A stretch of 64,000 nucleotides of DNA from NCBI GenBank assembly GCA_958496175.1, contig OY292278.1, positions 44,268,001 to 44,332,000 on the forward strand. The letters run 5' to 3'. Source of the DNA: Sisyra terminalis (taxonomy: Eukaryota > Arthropoda > Insecta > Neuroptera > Sisyridae). The position numbers were made by a program, and so were the translations under genes. Positions 44,036-56,954 of the stretch are shown in pieces. Position 1 is the stretch's first letter. Every line of letters begins with the position of its first letter. The notes below the pieces were generated by a model that had not been told where the DNA came from, made no database searches, and worked only from the letters and a program-made list of their open reading frames with translations.

Positions 44036-45538
44036 TCCTTTAAAAATATTTCATCTTTCTGATGTGACTTCATTAATGTTCTTGTTAACTCAATAGATTG
44101 GTACAAATGTTCAAAACATAAGACAAATTTGCTCAATTCATATTCTCAATGTTATCTGCACCAAAGTAAAACTTTTCACCTAAAACTATGTCATCAAAGT
44201 TGGTTCGATTCGTAAACTATACGAAAATAAAATGCACATAAAGTTTAGGTAAGCAATGCACAAATGAATTCACACGTACAACACTATAAATTTCAACTGA
44301 AACTTATTGTATATAATAAATTATTAATTCAAGTATCGTTGAACAAAAAAAGTCTCAAGTTACGAATCAAATTTCCGCGGCGAAAATACAAGAAAAAGAC
44401 GTAAATGCAGCACAAAAATTTTCCGCAATAATTTCATTATATACATATATATCAATGCGAAAGCTTTCGGAAAAGTTTTTCCTCATGGATCAATTCAAGC
44501 GTCACATTTTAGTGTCGTGAATGCAGGAGACTAATAGGCAATGCGGGGGTTTGTTTTCGAACCGTGACGGATTTACCGTACCACAGATCATTTCCATAAT
44601 CGTTTTATTATCCTTTTGATTAATTTGCCTTTCCAAACTAATTTCACAACATTTTTTTTTCTCCTCACATTTACCTCTATATAAACTAATTCAAATAAAG
44701 CGATCGAATAATCAAAGACGAAACAATGATTAATTTAAGCAAATAATATTTCCAAGTCATATCTTTTAAAACCAAAGAAATATTATTTCTAAAAAAAAAC
44801 CATCTTACCAAATGTTAATCAAAGTCAATTTTGTTAAAACTATCGTAAAAAGCTTTCGGCTTCTAAAAATATATTCAAATTTATTTTAATGCTCAAATAA
44901 ATAACACAAAGTGACTGTGTTTGTCATATAAAGTTTATCATAAGACATTAAAACTAAAGAAAATATATCCACATTTCAAAGGATTACGCAACTTCAACTT
45001 TAAATATATATACATGAATTTGTAGTAAATATAAGCCATTTATTCCAATGTATACTACTTTATAGGCTTTAATTACAATTTATGGATAATTTCATTTTAA
45101 TTGCCCTCAGTATGTTGAAGATTTAATTCGAAAGACTTAAAATATTTTAGCTATAAGAATTGTTTATTTATTTAAAAACAGTAAATGCCAATTTAAAGGG
45201 ATTTTTTTTATCAAATATTTGTAAGACTTGTAATTTTGGCACCAACTACCTTTTCGGGTGACTAATTATAACACACCAAAATCCACTTTTATTTTAGGAC
45301 ATGAAAAATTAATATTCCGATAAAATTAGTTCAAGGCTATTGTATCACTGGGTCACGTAAATTTAAACGTTTTTGACACTGATTTGCAACATTTTATTAT
45401 TGCAACTTGCATCTAAGAAAATTTAATATTTTTCATTCGGTTTTTATTCCCATTGTTTAACAATAATACTGAATATTTACTAACGAATGTTCAATGAATC
45501 TTGATTGCAGAATATTGGATTTAACCGATTATACATTT
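44036..45538. other. Unassigned AT-rich DNA
   Basis: I see no supported feature. The last hundred bases may be an outward extension of the long-TIR element, because GGTTTTTATTCC occurs at about 45440 and, inverted, near 47822. Confidence 0.4.
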
Positions 45539-45697
45539 GAAAACTGCACTTGCATCTAATGAAGGGATCTTATCTTGTTTTTATTGTTTTTTATCTAAGA
45601 TAGCCATACACTTAATCTCACACCCCTAACCCCTATAGTAAGGGAATAATATAGGTGACAACCATTAACGTAAATATTTTTTCTTAGTATCTATTAA

Positions 45698-46099
45698 CAC
45701 ATTGAACGCTTTGTTAGTCACCGGTGACTGACAATTAAGTACAGTGGACCCCCGGTAATCCAACAAACAGTTTGCAGGGCAGAGTCGGATTAGCGAATTT
45801 ACCGGATTATAGTGTACTGCCTAAGACCCCCTTTAGTCCGGAATTTTTTACGAAAGAGTACCTTGTAATCGGACAAATTACTCAATATACAACAAAATAT
45901 TCAATACATAGTAAATAATAGACCATGTCGGATTACAGGGGGTGTCAGATTAGCCGAGGGTCGGATTATCGGGGGTCCACTGTATTCCAATTGGGCCGTG
46001 TCAGTCATTGGTGATTGACAATGCATGGCTACTTTTATCTATTTTTTATGGCTATATGGTTTTGTAATTTTACCGAAAACCCGGTCGGCGTTCAATGTG
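45698..46099. mobile_element. PiggyBac-like MITE flanked by TTAA
   Basis: Ends are CACATTGAACGC on the left and GCGTTCAATGTG on the right, with TTAA at 45694-45697 and 46100-46103. The right arm of the host element (reverse complement of 47620-47650) reads GTATCTATTAAAGAAATC without the insert and with a single TTAA, which confirms insertion and duplication. Length 402 bp including the nested MITE. No transposase is present. Confidence 0.8.
45742..45982. mobile_element. Pogo/Tigger-like MITE with TA duplication
   Basis: The left end CAGTGGACCCCCGGTAATCC and the right end, whose inverse is CAGTGGACCCCCGATAATCC, form a good terminal inverted repeat. TA flanks both sides (45740-45741 and 45983-45984). 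The 241-bp interior also has weaker inverted similarity (GTCGGATTA and related). TIRs of this type are typical of the pogo/Tigger group of Tc1/mariner transposons. It lies inside the piggyBac-like MITE. Confidence 0.8.
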
Positions 46100-46903
46100 T
46101 TAAAGATATCACCATAAAATTGAAACCATACATGTAGGTATAATAGAAACCTAATAATTTTTTAACAATATTGAAAACTGTGAATAAGAGAAGTATATTT
46201 TTTAAGGGATGGTTTTTAACTTCAACCCCCAAAGTGACACCTACCAAAAAAATATATCTTGTATATGAATTAGTTGACTACCACATGCTAAACTTACAAA
46301 ATGGTCGAATAGGAAGAACATAGTTGACAAAAATAAAAATGAATTACGGATACATGCATGCATAAATATCAATTTTTACCAAAACCTTCATAAACACCTG
46401 AGGATTCTTTCTATATCTCTCATTATAAATACATTTCTTAAACTTTTATTGGCCGACAAAATATGTAGGAATATGTACAAATAAAGTATGAAGTATCATC
46501 AATAAATATCATAATATGCTATTTGATGGCATTCGACTACATGCATTATATTTGAAGAAGCAAATGCATTACGATTTGTAACTAAAGTATGTTGGGCTTT
46601 TGAAGCTTTATATCACTATTGGTAAAAAGGACCATTTATTACATAATCTTCTGGAGAACTAGCTATTACCTGTGGGAAAATTTTTGTACAAAATAGCTGG
46701 ATTTTTAAATAACACTTTTGGTAGAGTATTGAACTCTGATGTCGAACTTTTCGATAATATTATTGCCTTTATAAAGGAGCATGAAAATCAGTTTTCAGAG
46801 TTCAATGCAAGAATTGTTTAAAACTGAGAACTTGAATCAACGTTGATAAATTGTTACGAAATTATCTTCAACTAATTTAATGGATTTTCCCGAACTGAGG
46901 TAA

Positions 46904-47290
46904 ACTGGCCTTAAAATATTATTTACTGACATTTTTAAATTATCAAAAGCAGGATGTTATCTTCCTAAAGTATTAAATAATAATGGATTAACCCTTGAAT
47001 TTTTAAGATATCGGGTAAATATTATAAAAATAAGGGTACAATTATTAAGGGCAAAACATATAATTGCATTACCAAATTGGAACACCTCTGAAGAAATTCG
47101 AAGATATGCATGTGATTGGGTAAATAGGAACAGAACAGTAGATTGTTGCGCTTATGTATCGATTGTTATTTATAATTTATCACATATTTATTATAAATTA
47201 AAAATAATAAGAACCATTGAAATATTGGCCTCCATGTTTAATGCAATTGATATAATTACTAATGCTGAAGAAAACAGTGACAATGGTTAA
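46904..47290 (+). pseudogene. Decayed ORF of the long-TIR element
   Basis: Open for 128 codons without a start methionine. It reads KLSKAGCYLPKVLNNNGLTL, EFLRYRVNIIKIRVQLLRAK, IALPNWNTSEEIRRYACDWV and NRNRTVDCCAYVSIVIYNLS, and ends ITNAEENSDNG. I recognise no family. The sequence just upstream (46560-46640) also translates in a plausible way (EEANALRFVTKVCWAFEALY) but in another frame and with stops. Its place between the inverted arms suggests it is what is left of that element's own protein. Confidence 0.45.
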
Positions 47291-47881
47291 ATGCACAATA
47301 AAATAATTCGTAATTATTTTTATATTATGTAAAGGTAATTGAATTAACTATAATAAATTATTTAATATGACCACATACTTTAATTTTTATTTTCATAAAC
47401 TATATTCCACCAATTCGACCATTTTGTAACATTAGCATATGATAGCTAAGTAATTACCATATAAGATAAATTATTTTGGTAGGTATCATTTTGGGGGTTG
47501 GTATAAAAAACCAACTCCAAAAAATATACTTCTCGTTTTTTACCGTTTCTAAAATTGAAAAATTCTAAAAAAAATGTATTATAAGTAGCTAATTAATAGT
47601 TATGTATAGTTTCAATTTTATCAAGATTTCTTTAATAGATACTTAGAAAAAAAATATTTACGTTAAGGGTAGTCATCACCATTATTTCCTTACTCTAGGG
47701 GTTAGGGGTGTGAGATTAAGTATATGGCTATCTTAGATGAAAAATACAGAAAACAAGGTATGATCCCTTCATTAGATGCAAGTGCAGTTTTCTAACGCTT
47801 TGATAAATCTTATTGAAATGGAATAAAAACCAATTAGAAAAAAAATTCCCAAATTTTATTTCCAAAAGATTTAAAAATAAG

Positions 47882-48188
47882 ACGATAAAATTCAGATCTC
47901 AGCTATTTATTTTTTTGAATAAGAAGACAATTCAGGTTGTTTAAGATCGGTTTTTTTTATTTAATATTATTATTATTCAACTAGCTACGTTTCGCTACGT
48001 ATCGCAACTTCATCAAGCTTCTATAAAAAATTAAAATAATTACAAAATATGTCAATCATACATAAATTTCATGTATTATTTCATGATAAAGTTACGATAC
48101 GTAAAGAAACGTAGTTAATTGAATAATAATAATATTAAATAAAAAAATCGATCTTAAACAACCTGAATTATTTTCTTATTTTAAAAAA
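47882..48188. mobile_element. Palindromic hammerhead element, sister of 170-458
   Basis: Flanked by TTTAAAAATAAG (47870-47881) and TTTAAAAATGAG (48189-48200), a 12-bp target duplication with one mismatch. Both arms contain the tail TTGAATAATAATAATATTAA and TTCAGGTTGTTTAAGATCG (inverted in the left arm). They also contain hammerhead-like remnants: minus strand 47985-48020 with TTGATGA, a pairable stem II and GAAACGTA; plus strand about 48084-48118 with GTTACGATACGTAA and GAAACGTA. Start and tail sequence agree with the 170-458 element. Confidence 0.65.
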
Positions 48189-48359
48189 TTTAAAAATGAG
48201 TGTCAAGAAATCGAAAAAAATCGAAAAAACACTAAGAAAAGTTCTTGGATCAAAGGCTGAGTATCATCGTAGAATACACCTCATGTAGATCTTAAAAGAC
48301 AAAGGTAGTGAAGCGGATATGAAGTTCCTCCTGGATGTATTGTACATTACTATCTTCGA

Positions 48360-48480
48360 TCGTGTTGTAATTTTCAGAGGTATAGCAATTTTTCTCGAAA
48401 CATAAATGAAAAATATATATCTTGAATATATCCTATATAAGATACAGCAAAGGATGCTGAGGGTTGCTAAGGGAAGGGTT
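48360..48480 (+). mobile_element. Helitron fragment
   Basis: TTTTCAGAGGTATAGCAATT, TTTCTCGAAACATAAATG and ATATCTTGAATATATC align with the 3' region of the two Helitron copies (36052-36160 and 61028-61130). The following GATACAGCAAAGGATGCTG corresponds to GATACAGTGAGGGATACTG. No terminus is included. Confidence 0.5.
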
Positions 48481-50510
48481 TTTTATGTTTCAAGAACATA
48501 TTTTTAAACTCAAGTTAACTATTTACAGTCATTATAATATAGACTTCTGCTATTTTTAGATTCTGCTAGTATTATTATAAATTTTTAATTTTCAAAAATG
48601 TAAAACAACTTGGCTATACCAAAGATGCATACAGCCTAAGCCTCGAACACTTTAATTGAATTATTAAATCTCATTTCTTTTATTTATAATACAATCTACA
48701 GAAAAGTACAAATTATAGGAAATGTAGGTAATCGAATTAAAATTTTTAAACTCATTAAATATGTTATTTTGACTTTGGTCTTGCAATTATTTAATACGAT
48801 AGAAATATACACAAAAATATGGCACATTTTTCTTCACACCTGTTTGGAGATTAAATTTCCTATATCATTTCCATGCAATATGAAAGATTTTTTTTTTTAC
48901 TTAAATTAAATATTTATAAGTTGAACCCTTAATTATTTCAGGAAACATTGGTTTCTGAATGGAACTTTTCCAAAAAGAAAACAGGGCAAAAATTAATTAC
49001 AATCAAAAATAATTTATTTTAAATATTTTACTTCATCGATAATTGTGAAGTGACAGAAATAAAGAATTGAAAAGTTAAATGTGAAAGACAAGAACAACCA
49101 ATTCAAATTTAATTGTTTCAATAATTTTCAAAATTTCAAAATGGATTGTTATAAAGTTGGTGATAGTTGTAAATAGTGATTAATCAAAGGTAAATTGATT
49201 TATTGGTTTATTAATAATTTTTTCAATTTACATGTTTGGTTTTACTATGTTTCTTGTTTATATTTCTTTTGCAGCCTTTTTATCAATAAATCCTTTATAT
49301 TACTTTCGCGTTCTTGATGGCAACAAATTTTGGAGATGATAATTAACAAAGGTACAGCAATTCAATCGAATTTTATATTTAACCAAATTTTAGCGAAATA
49401 TTTTGGGTAAAAGTTTTTTTTTATATAAGCTTTCAAAGCTCTAATTCTATTGTAATTTTCAGTCCATTTTAATGAAGAAAATGCATCTAATCGTTGCAAC
49501 AGTCTGGAGTCGTTATCAGCTACGCCTTAAACAAAGCTCAGCTGAGCTTTTCCGGAGTACGGACTGACCACCGACAAGATTTGTTGCTTGACGACTTCCG
49601 AAACAGATAAAGACCATGAGTGCAACTAAACCTTTTTGAAAAATAAATTTCAAAGAAGATATAAACGTCATGATGATACTTTTCGTCCTACTTTATTCCA
49701 AAAAAAGAAGAAGAAAAAAAAAACAAAAATTCTAATGTCTTTCTATTTCAAACTTATAACAAATGATAGTTCTTAAGAGTATGATTGTCTAATGTTTAAA
49801 TAGTTTAAATTATTCTTAACAATTGAAAGAATAGTTTCGTTTTTTATAAAGAAATTCTATACGAATTCCTAACACAAATTTTGATTTTATTTTATGAACT
49901 GATTTAAGAGTGGCATTCAAAGGAAAAATGGTTTGGCTATAAAGAAATATAATTAGAATTTTCATCTTGTAAGTTAGTAAAGTAATTACTTGGAATCGAC
50001 TTTTGGGTTTATTTAGGATTAAGTTGGTATACTTTGTAAATCTTTCTACGATCCTAATGTTGAAAAGATCTTAAATCTTGCTTTACTTCGTTTACTTTTA
50101 AATATATTACGAATATTTTTCTATAAATAGAGTTTCCACCTGTAATTTGACGTCACAAAATGATTTTGTCAATGCTTCAATGAATTTTGTCACCCACTTA
50201 TAAAATTTTGAATTTTTAGCATTACAAGTTACGTATTCATCAAAAAAAAAAATTATTATGGGGATAGTTAAAAATAAAAGTAGAAAAATTACGGAAATAC
50301 TTTACTTTTAAAAGAGGGGGACATGCGAATCACGCCTTTTTTGATTTTCTTTTTAATTTTTATTAATATATTGTAATCCTAACGTAGTTATTGCTACACC
50401 ATCCAGAGTTATAGGACTTTGTAAAGCTGAAAAACATTATGGACTTTGATTTTTATATTCTAACTTTTATTATATTTATAGCTAAGTTATAAAATATTCT
50501 CGGAGAACTA
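48481..50510. other. Unassigned AT-rich DNA
   Basis: The perfect 18-bp palindrome AAAGCTCAGCTGAGCTTT is at 49533-49550, in a short less AT-rich patch (49490-49620). I see no gene. Confidence 0.4.
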
Positions 50511-50760
50511 GAGGATGGGCGCAGCACGTGGAATATTAAGGCCAGGAAAGCCAAATTTGTCCAGGAGACGACTTGTCCTTCAGTCTTCCAGCCAAATCTA
50601 CAGATATCGTTGGCAACAGAGATTAGGTATCTTGGAATGCACTTTGAAAGAAGACTAACTTGGTGGACACATATAATAGCCAAGAGGAATCAATTATAAG
50701 TAATATATCTAAAGCTCCACCAGCTTATTGGTTGGAAATCGCTTTCGATCTAATACCCTC
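50511..50760 (+). pseudogene. Jockey-type RT C-terminal fragment
   Basis: The frame gives EDGRSTWNIKARKAKFVQET, TCPSVFQPNLQISLATE, then IRYLGMHFERRLTWWTHI and IAKRNQL before a stop. A further piece, LKLHQLIGWKS, follows. The pattern W.IK.N..KS..V.FT....CP.V..N...I......RYLG...DRRLTW..HI..K..QL is characteristic of Jockey-group ORF2 downstream of the YADD box. It is a different and more diverged copy than 37851-39108. No other part of the element is visible around it. Confidence 0.75.
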
Positions 50761-53190
50761 AGAGCCGTTGCGAAGAGTTCATAATTTTTCACCAACCAGG
50801 ATATTCAAAAAAGCTTAAAGATGACTATTGTCTAGGCGGAAATTTCTAGGTATTTTATAAAATATCAAAAAAGATTTAGTGACCGTTTCAATCATTTGGC
50901 TATCTAGACAATTATCTGACGAATTAGTGGAATTGGACAGAAAAAATACCATTGATTAAGAAATTGATATACAAGTAATATAACTGGCCATAACTCCTAT
51001 AGTTATCAACCGATCTTCATCAAACTTGGTATACTTATTCTTTGAAAGATTACCTATAACAAGTTTAGAGATGAGCAAAATCAGATAATTAATATTGAAA
51101 AGGTATTAAATTCTTAAAATTCCTTGATATTTCCATGATATATCAAAATTGAATTAAATCCCCTAATAATTCCCGATTTTCTAGGTTTGTGATCACCCTG
51201 CTAGACCTACGGTTTACCAGGACAAAGATTGGAGAGCTGGAAGCGTATTCAATACTCTGGGCTCCCATTCATTTATTGGAAACCGAAAAGCAAAGCAGTT
51301 TTCAAAAACCGACGACCAAGATGCTGTTCTACTAATTCAAAACTGGATTCGAAGATCCCTAACTTGCAAAACAAACTAAAAGAAAATGAGAAGCAATTTC
51401 ATCTTCGTCTGATCTGAATTTACATATGGTAGGGTACCGTACCCTAATATTATGATACATTAATTAAGAATTAGAACTAATTAGAATTAATTCTTCAAAT
51501 TTTTGTCTAGCGAAAATTGCCGCTTCTTCTAGTCTTAAAGACTTGATTTTTGCATTTTTTTTTTGCAAAGTTTTATAAGAAAGATATTTATGGCGTTATC
51601 GTCTAAGATCTAATGATTTTTTTCTGGTTAATTTTATGCTAAAAATCAATATGTTAAATAAGTCTGAATAAAAATAAGATATTTTTTGCAAACAACTTAA
51701 TATTATAATTAAAAAACTTATGATAGATTAATAAGAAAGAAAAAAAACCTTATGAATAAATGCAATCTGTTCAAATAATTTGTTAAACATGCAAACTTTC
51801 CGATAAAAATCAGCGAATTTCAATTAGTTTTTGTTGTCATTGGATTTTTGCTTGAAAACGAACTTAATTTCCTTCGGAAATGGATAATCGATTATAATGG
51901 ATGAAGTAAATTTGTTAACGTCAAATGTATGCAAAAAGCAAACAAGCGAGCAAGAAACTTGGAAAGTTGCAAGTTTCAAAGAAGATATTTTCTATAGAAT
52001 ATTTTTACCTTATTTTTTCAAATGATCAGATTTTTCAGCAAACTTTCAAAGCCTCGCGACTGTCGGCGGTGCTCGTTAACAAATTGCAAAACTTGAAAAA
52101 TATCACTACTCGTCGATTATATCGACGTACCAACTAATAATTCTCAAAATAAATCGATTTTTCTTGGGTGAACTTTTTTGAATGTTGTCCCTCTCTAAAT
52201 CAATTTACGCACAGTTCTCGTACCGTAAAATAAATATACAAAACAGACAATTACATAAAAGCTTCACTAATAATCGAAAGAGAAAAAAAAAATAAAGTTA
52301 ATGTTTAATATTTATTTAAGAACACTTCATGAATGCCAATCAAACAATTAAACACAATTTCCAACAAAAACATTTTCCGACTGATTTTTTTCACTTTTCA
52401 CTCAATTTGCCGACTGATTTTAAAATGAAATTTCTTTAAAAGAAAAAAAAAATGTTAAAATTATATTTCTAGATTGATGAATATCTTGGTCAAGATCACA
52501 ATTAATCAGAATTATCAAAATGTGTGACGACTGAAATTTTACAACTAACAGAAATCAGATGTGTGAGAAGAATAAAAACGAAATTTTATTTTTTGTGTGG
52601 TCACACAAATTTTTCAACGATGTCAACTTTCCTGTTATATAGAGCGCATTCTATAATTATAAATAAATATATGTGTGAGTTTTAATTCTTGTCGACTTTG
52701 AATTTTGGTCAGTGTAGATCGATATAAATAGCAGTACGTGGTTCACCCAACTATATGTCGTTTATGATGTTTTTTAATTATTAAATACTTTTTTACAAAA
52801 TTAAAAAACCAATAAATTTTTAATGGACACTTAATTTAACTTTGCTCAACAATTATAAAAATATAAATCGAAAGATTTCCTCATAAATTTGTTTGGTTGA
52901 TATAGAGAGTAGTAACTAAAATTTTTCACAAAAAATTCAATTGACAATTGATAAAATCGAAACCAGCATTGTAGGCATTAACATTTCTTGTTTAAAGAGT
53001 TTAATAACATTTCACTTACTTGAATAAAAGAATAATTGTAACATTATTGTAAATGCTGTTGAGTTTTAAACTAGTGAAAAAATTTTAATTGAATTTTTTA
53101 ATTATTATTTTTATCGAAAAATTATTGTACCGTGTCTACAAAAATGAATTATGACAACGATAATTATTAACAAAGTTAAAACGATTTCTT
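50761..53190. other. Unassigned AT-rich DNA
   Basis: No supported feature. Frames at 51229-51417 and 51925-52137 have no recognised motif. Confidence 0.45.
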
Positions 53191-53198
53191 ACGAACGC

Positions 53199-53236
53199 CT
53201 GAGGAAGGCTCAATAAAGGAGCCGAAATGCCGCATG
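53199..53236 (+). ncRNA. Hammerhead-like motif HHR-5, probably inactive
   Basis: CTGAGGA (53199-53205) is followed by stem II GGCTC/GAGCC with an AATAAAG loop (53207-53223) and GAAA (53224-53227). Stem III is ATGC/GCAT around one C, and the base at the cleavage position is G (53236), which normal hammerheads do not accept. The tail that follows (GTAATAAATAAAGTTTTAAC and TGATCCTAGTCCTTTGAATG) is the same as in both arms of the palindrome at 31512-31670. Confidence 0.55.
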
Positions 53237-53299
53237 TAATAAATAAAGTTTTAACTGATTATTTTTGATCCTAGTCCTTTGAATGTTTTATCAACCAAT

Positions 53300-55559
53300 A
53301 ATTGTTGCTTTAATTAATTGAGCACTATTTAAATCAGCGATTCTCAACTGTGCCACTGGTACTTTTGTGTGCCCCGAAATTCTAATAGTGTGTCGCCAAA
53401 TTTTAAATATATAATTATGTTAATATCATTAATTATTAAATATGATATAAAAAGAAAAATTTTGCAGATTTTCATTCGTTACAATGGGCAATTATATGTG
53501 AATCAGTTTACTATTAATGTTCGTATAAGTATTATGCTCAATAATATGTTGAAATAATTAGTCATTGTTTAATTCGTGGGAAAATCTTATTTAAGGAATC
53601 ATTTTTGTTTTATTATTTATTGTTAACAAACCCTAATCTATTAAAATAACTTTTACTGATATAAAGATATAAAGAAATTTGATTAGCTTTTTTATCCATT
53701 TTTCATAACGGATACTTCTGTATTTAACTTAACTTTGATTGAAGAGGAAGAATTCATTTTGCTTTGCAATAATCGAAATTTAATTTTAAAACATTCAGAA
53801 GAATCAATTTATTCACTTTGGATTTACAATAAATGCGATTGTCCAATGATAGCCCAAAAAGCTTTTAACATATTTTTAAAATTTTCCACATCTTAATTGT
53901 GTGAATTCGGATTTTCAACTTTGAAACTAAAAAAAGATCATGATTGTTACATCCAGAAGACAATATGAGAGTAGTATTGTCATTTTTATGACCAAATATT
54001 CATGAAATTATCTAAATCTATAAAGCTCAAATTTTGCATTAAAAGTATTCTTATTATTAAACTGTACGTAATCCCTTAATAAGCGTACTGTTATTTTTGT
54101 AGTACTATTTAATGTCACAAATTAAAATTTATATCATAAACTATTTTACGCTAAGACCTTAATCAGGGTCACAAAAAAGCAAGGAAAAAACCGTAAAACC
54201 AAATTCAAATCTTAGAAAAAAAAATTCACGACACTTTAGAAAAAGTTATGTTTTACGATAATTTCTCTCGAAAGAAAATGATCTTCGTTTACTTATAGTA
54301 GCAAATGCAAATTTTCTATCATTCATAATAATTTATAGTTTAAAAATAGCTGTAACTAATGTTAAAGAAAATACTCTAATAGGTGAAATAAATTTTATTA
54401 ATGAAATTGTAAAATTAAATCAAACATCCTTGATTTTTCAAGATATTCTATGTTCTATTAATGATATAATTTAATGTGTAAACTTTTTTAAAACACAATA
54501 AGATTGCGCATGATAACATAAACATATATCTTTTTCAATTTAAATAACAGGAGTTTGCATGTATTTTAATTAGCGAAATCTATTATCTATTAGTAAACAT
54601 GTGAAATATCAATGCATGTTTTATAATTTCTCTACAAAAAAATTATCATTTTCCATAATCCATTTAATATTATTGAGATTTTTAGAGTAAACAAACGTTA
54701 ATTATATTTACGATATTCATTACATTCATTACTTCTATTATTTGATTCAAAGAAATCTGCTGCCAAAGCCCATTAAACACTTTAAAAAACTAAGTGATGT
54801 TTCTCCAATTTTGGTTCCAACAATTTAAAAGTCTTATTTTGATGTCAATGATAAATAACAACCTAGATGAAAGTTCGAAAACCATGAATTCTAAGACTTC
54901 TTAAACAAAAATCCAATTCAAACTTTCAAAGAACTTTTAAACAGATTTATATTTAAGACTTCCACGGCCAGTCCTATTCTAGTTACAACTATTTAGTGAA
55001 AAATTTGGGGCTTTCGGGTCCAAAGCCGTGCTCCAAAACGTATTTTCTGATGCTCTTTAAGCCGTTTTATTGACTTTTCATGGTAGTCAGAATTATGAAC
55101 AGGTAAAAGCAGAACCAGTAGGTTAACCAATTACAGAGGAAATAATCATTATCTTTTTAGTTGAAGAGCTATTCAATCAAAAAAACAGGAAAAATCGTCT
55201 TTTAGGTCGGATGAAATCTAAGACCACGATCCCTGTTGATGTCATTGAGATTCTTAAGCATCTTTATATCTTCTAAGTGCTTACTTTTGAAGTATTTACC
55301 CAAAGAAGATAGAATTTCGGTATCGTCAAATCGTATAGTGTCCAATAGCCAAACAATGCTAAATTTTTTAATTGCTGAATCAACTGTTTTCAGGCGCTTA
55401 AACAAAAAGTCCAAAGGATAGAAAATGGTAACCCCCGAACGTTTCATCTCATTATCGAAAAAATAGAGGAATAAGCATGAAAAATTCAAGAGCAAAAAAT
55501 CCAAGAAAGATTCATAATGATATCGAAGCGGAATATTTATAGCCATGTCTTACCTTGCA
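53300..55559. other. Unassigned AT-rich DNA
   Basis: A 114-codon minus-strand frame (55202-55546) rich in F, L and K has no recognised motif and overlaps a plus-strand frame. Nothing else is supported. Confidence 0.4.
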
Positions 55560-55678
55560 AATATGGGGAGTAAGCAGGGATAATCTAAAGGTCTACCGAT
55601 GGTAATTGAACAAATAGAATGATGTATTGTTCTAAAAAAAATCAGCAATAACGAGAAATAAACGAAAATTTTTTACAA

Positions 55679-55957
55679 CTCTCGGCCATATGTCACAAGA
55701 GATATAAAGGAAACATTATTCCAGCTCTATTGGCAAACTAACCAGACGTAACACCTTTTGATTACCACTTGTTCAAATCAATTTAGCATAGGGCTCATAT
55801 ATCACAAGGTTTCAAAGAAATGCAAAATTACAATTTAGATCCAGAGTTTTCAAACGAACCTTTTTTATGTTTAAACCTGAGGAATGCTATAGGAAAGTTA
55901 ACAAACATCAAAAAAAATTATCCAACTTTAAAAACCGTATATTTAATTGGAATAGAG
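55679..55957 (+). pseudogene. Mariner transposase C-terminal remnant
   Basis: One frame gives SRPYVTRDIKETLFQLYWQT, which corresponds to the DNARPHVA...T...L..L.W region of mariner transposases with the first residues lost. After a frameshift the next gives PDVTPFDYHLFKSI, a stop, and HRAHISQGFKEMQN. The usual sequence at that point is SPDLAPSDYHLF, which contains the third catalytic aspartate. The match then fades to LIGIE at the edge of the pogo-like element. The coding is broken and no termini are seen. Confidence 0.75.
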
Positions 55958-55959
55958 TA

Positions 55960-56952
55960 AGGTATAGTCACCAAATTTCGTCCCCAAGCTTAATTTCGCC
56001 CCCTTGGGTATCTTTTTTTCTAAATAACGCCACCTAGTTTTTATAATTTGAATTTAAAGTCAGTTAAGTCAAACAACCATTTTAAATGTTAGCGGTGAAA
56101 TGTTGGATCTGTGTCAAGATATTTAAAGAAATAAAAAACTTGTCAAGGTAAGTTTTTGATTGAAATAATATCTATAAGGTTTAAATGGTGATGTTCTTGA
56201 ATTATTTAAACGAAATTTTGCCAAAATTTGATGTTATCGCTTAAAATTAAATCGATTATATTTTCATTTAGGTTATAACATGCGTTTTTGGTTGAATACA
56301 AATTTTCAACACAACTGGCAAATTCCTAATATCGTCCCCTTACATAAGCCTAATATCGCCCCCGGGACGATATTGAAATTACTTTGTTATTCGGCAGTTG
56401 TATTTTTTCAACAATCATTTTTTCAATAAAATATTTAGTGTGAACGAAACAGGGATCAGCACCATGATAAAATGGGAGAAAAGTGGATAGGATGCACAAA
56501 ATGTTTCCAATGGATGCATGAGGATTGTGTTGAAAATCCAGGGCCTAACTTTATCAGTTCAATTTGCTTAGAGAATTAAAATTACTTAAAGTTTAAACTA
56601 TAGGTACATCAATGATTAATAAGTCTGATTAGATATTGTTATTATTTTTATTATACTTAGAATTATATATTGTTAAAAATATAGTTTATGTTTATGTAAG
56701 TCCTGATTATTGTGATCTCAATATCGTCTCCGGGACGTAATTAGGTGCCCAAAAAATTATTTTCAGAATGTCTACTTTTTTGTAAAGAATATTTTTGTAT
56801 AAATAATAAAGAATTTAACAGATTTTTTTTTATTTAAAGTAATAAAGAAATGTTATAACTAAAGTTTGACGTTATATTTATTCCTTTAATCGCAACATTT
56901 TTTTCGAAGTTTTTATTTTTCAAAAAGGGGACGTTATTTGGTGACTCTACCT
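55960..56952 (+). mobile_element. Pogo-like transposon, internally deleted
   Basis: Ends are AGGTATAGTCACCAAATTTC and, inverted from the right, AGGTAGAGTCACCAAATAAC, followed in both by GTCCCC. TA flanks both sides (55958-55959 and 56953-56954). GTCCCC/GGGAC motifs recur internally (about 56333, 56360, 56730, 56935). The 993-bp element retains only the transposase C-terminus. Confidence 0.75.
56454..56579 (+). pseudogene. PHD-like zinc finger at the end of a pogo transposase
   Basis: The frame reads DQHHDKMGEKWIGCTKCFQW, then MHEDCVENPGPNFISSICLE and a stop. The spacing W-I-x-C-x-x-C-x-x-W-x-H-x-x-C ... F-x-x-x-x-C is that of the PHD-like finger at the C-terminus of many pogo-type transposases, where it usually reads WIQC..C..WAHE.C.....F.C..C. 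One cysteine of the last pair is replaced by serine (ISSIC). Nothing of the DDE domain remains. Confidence 0.75.
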
Positions 56953-56954
56953 TA

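Larger units (their letters stand above)
45539..47792. mobile_element. Long-TIR DNA element carrying two nested insertions
   Basis: Outer inverted segments start GAAAACTGCACTTGCATCTA (left 45539, right ending 47792). They contain AGATAGCCATA, TAATCTCACACCCCTAACCC, TAACGTAAATATTTTTT and a region around CAACCCCCAAA. The left arm runs to about 46313, interrupted by a 402-bp insert; the right arm covers about 47412-47792. Between the arms lies a decayed ORF. I do not recognise the superfamily, and the exact ends and target duplication are not resolved. Confidence 0.65.

Noticed and set aside
55202..55546. 114-codon minus-strand frame before the mariner remnant
   Set aside because: Rich in F, L and K with no motif; a plus-strand frame overlaps and neither joins the mariner coding.
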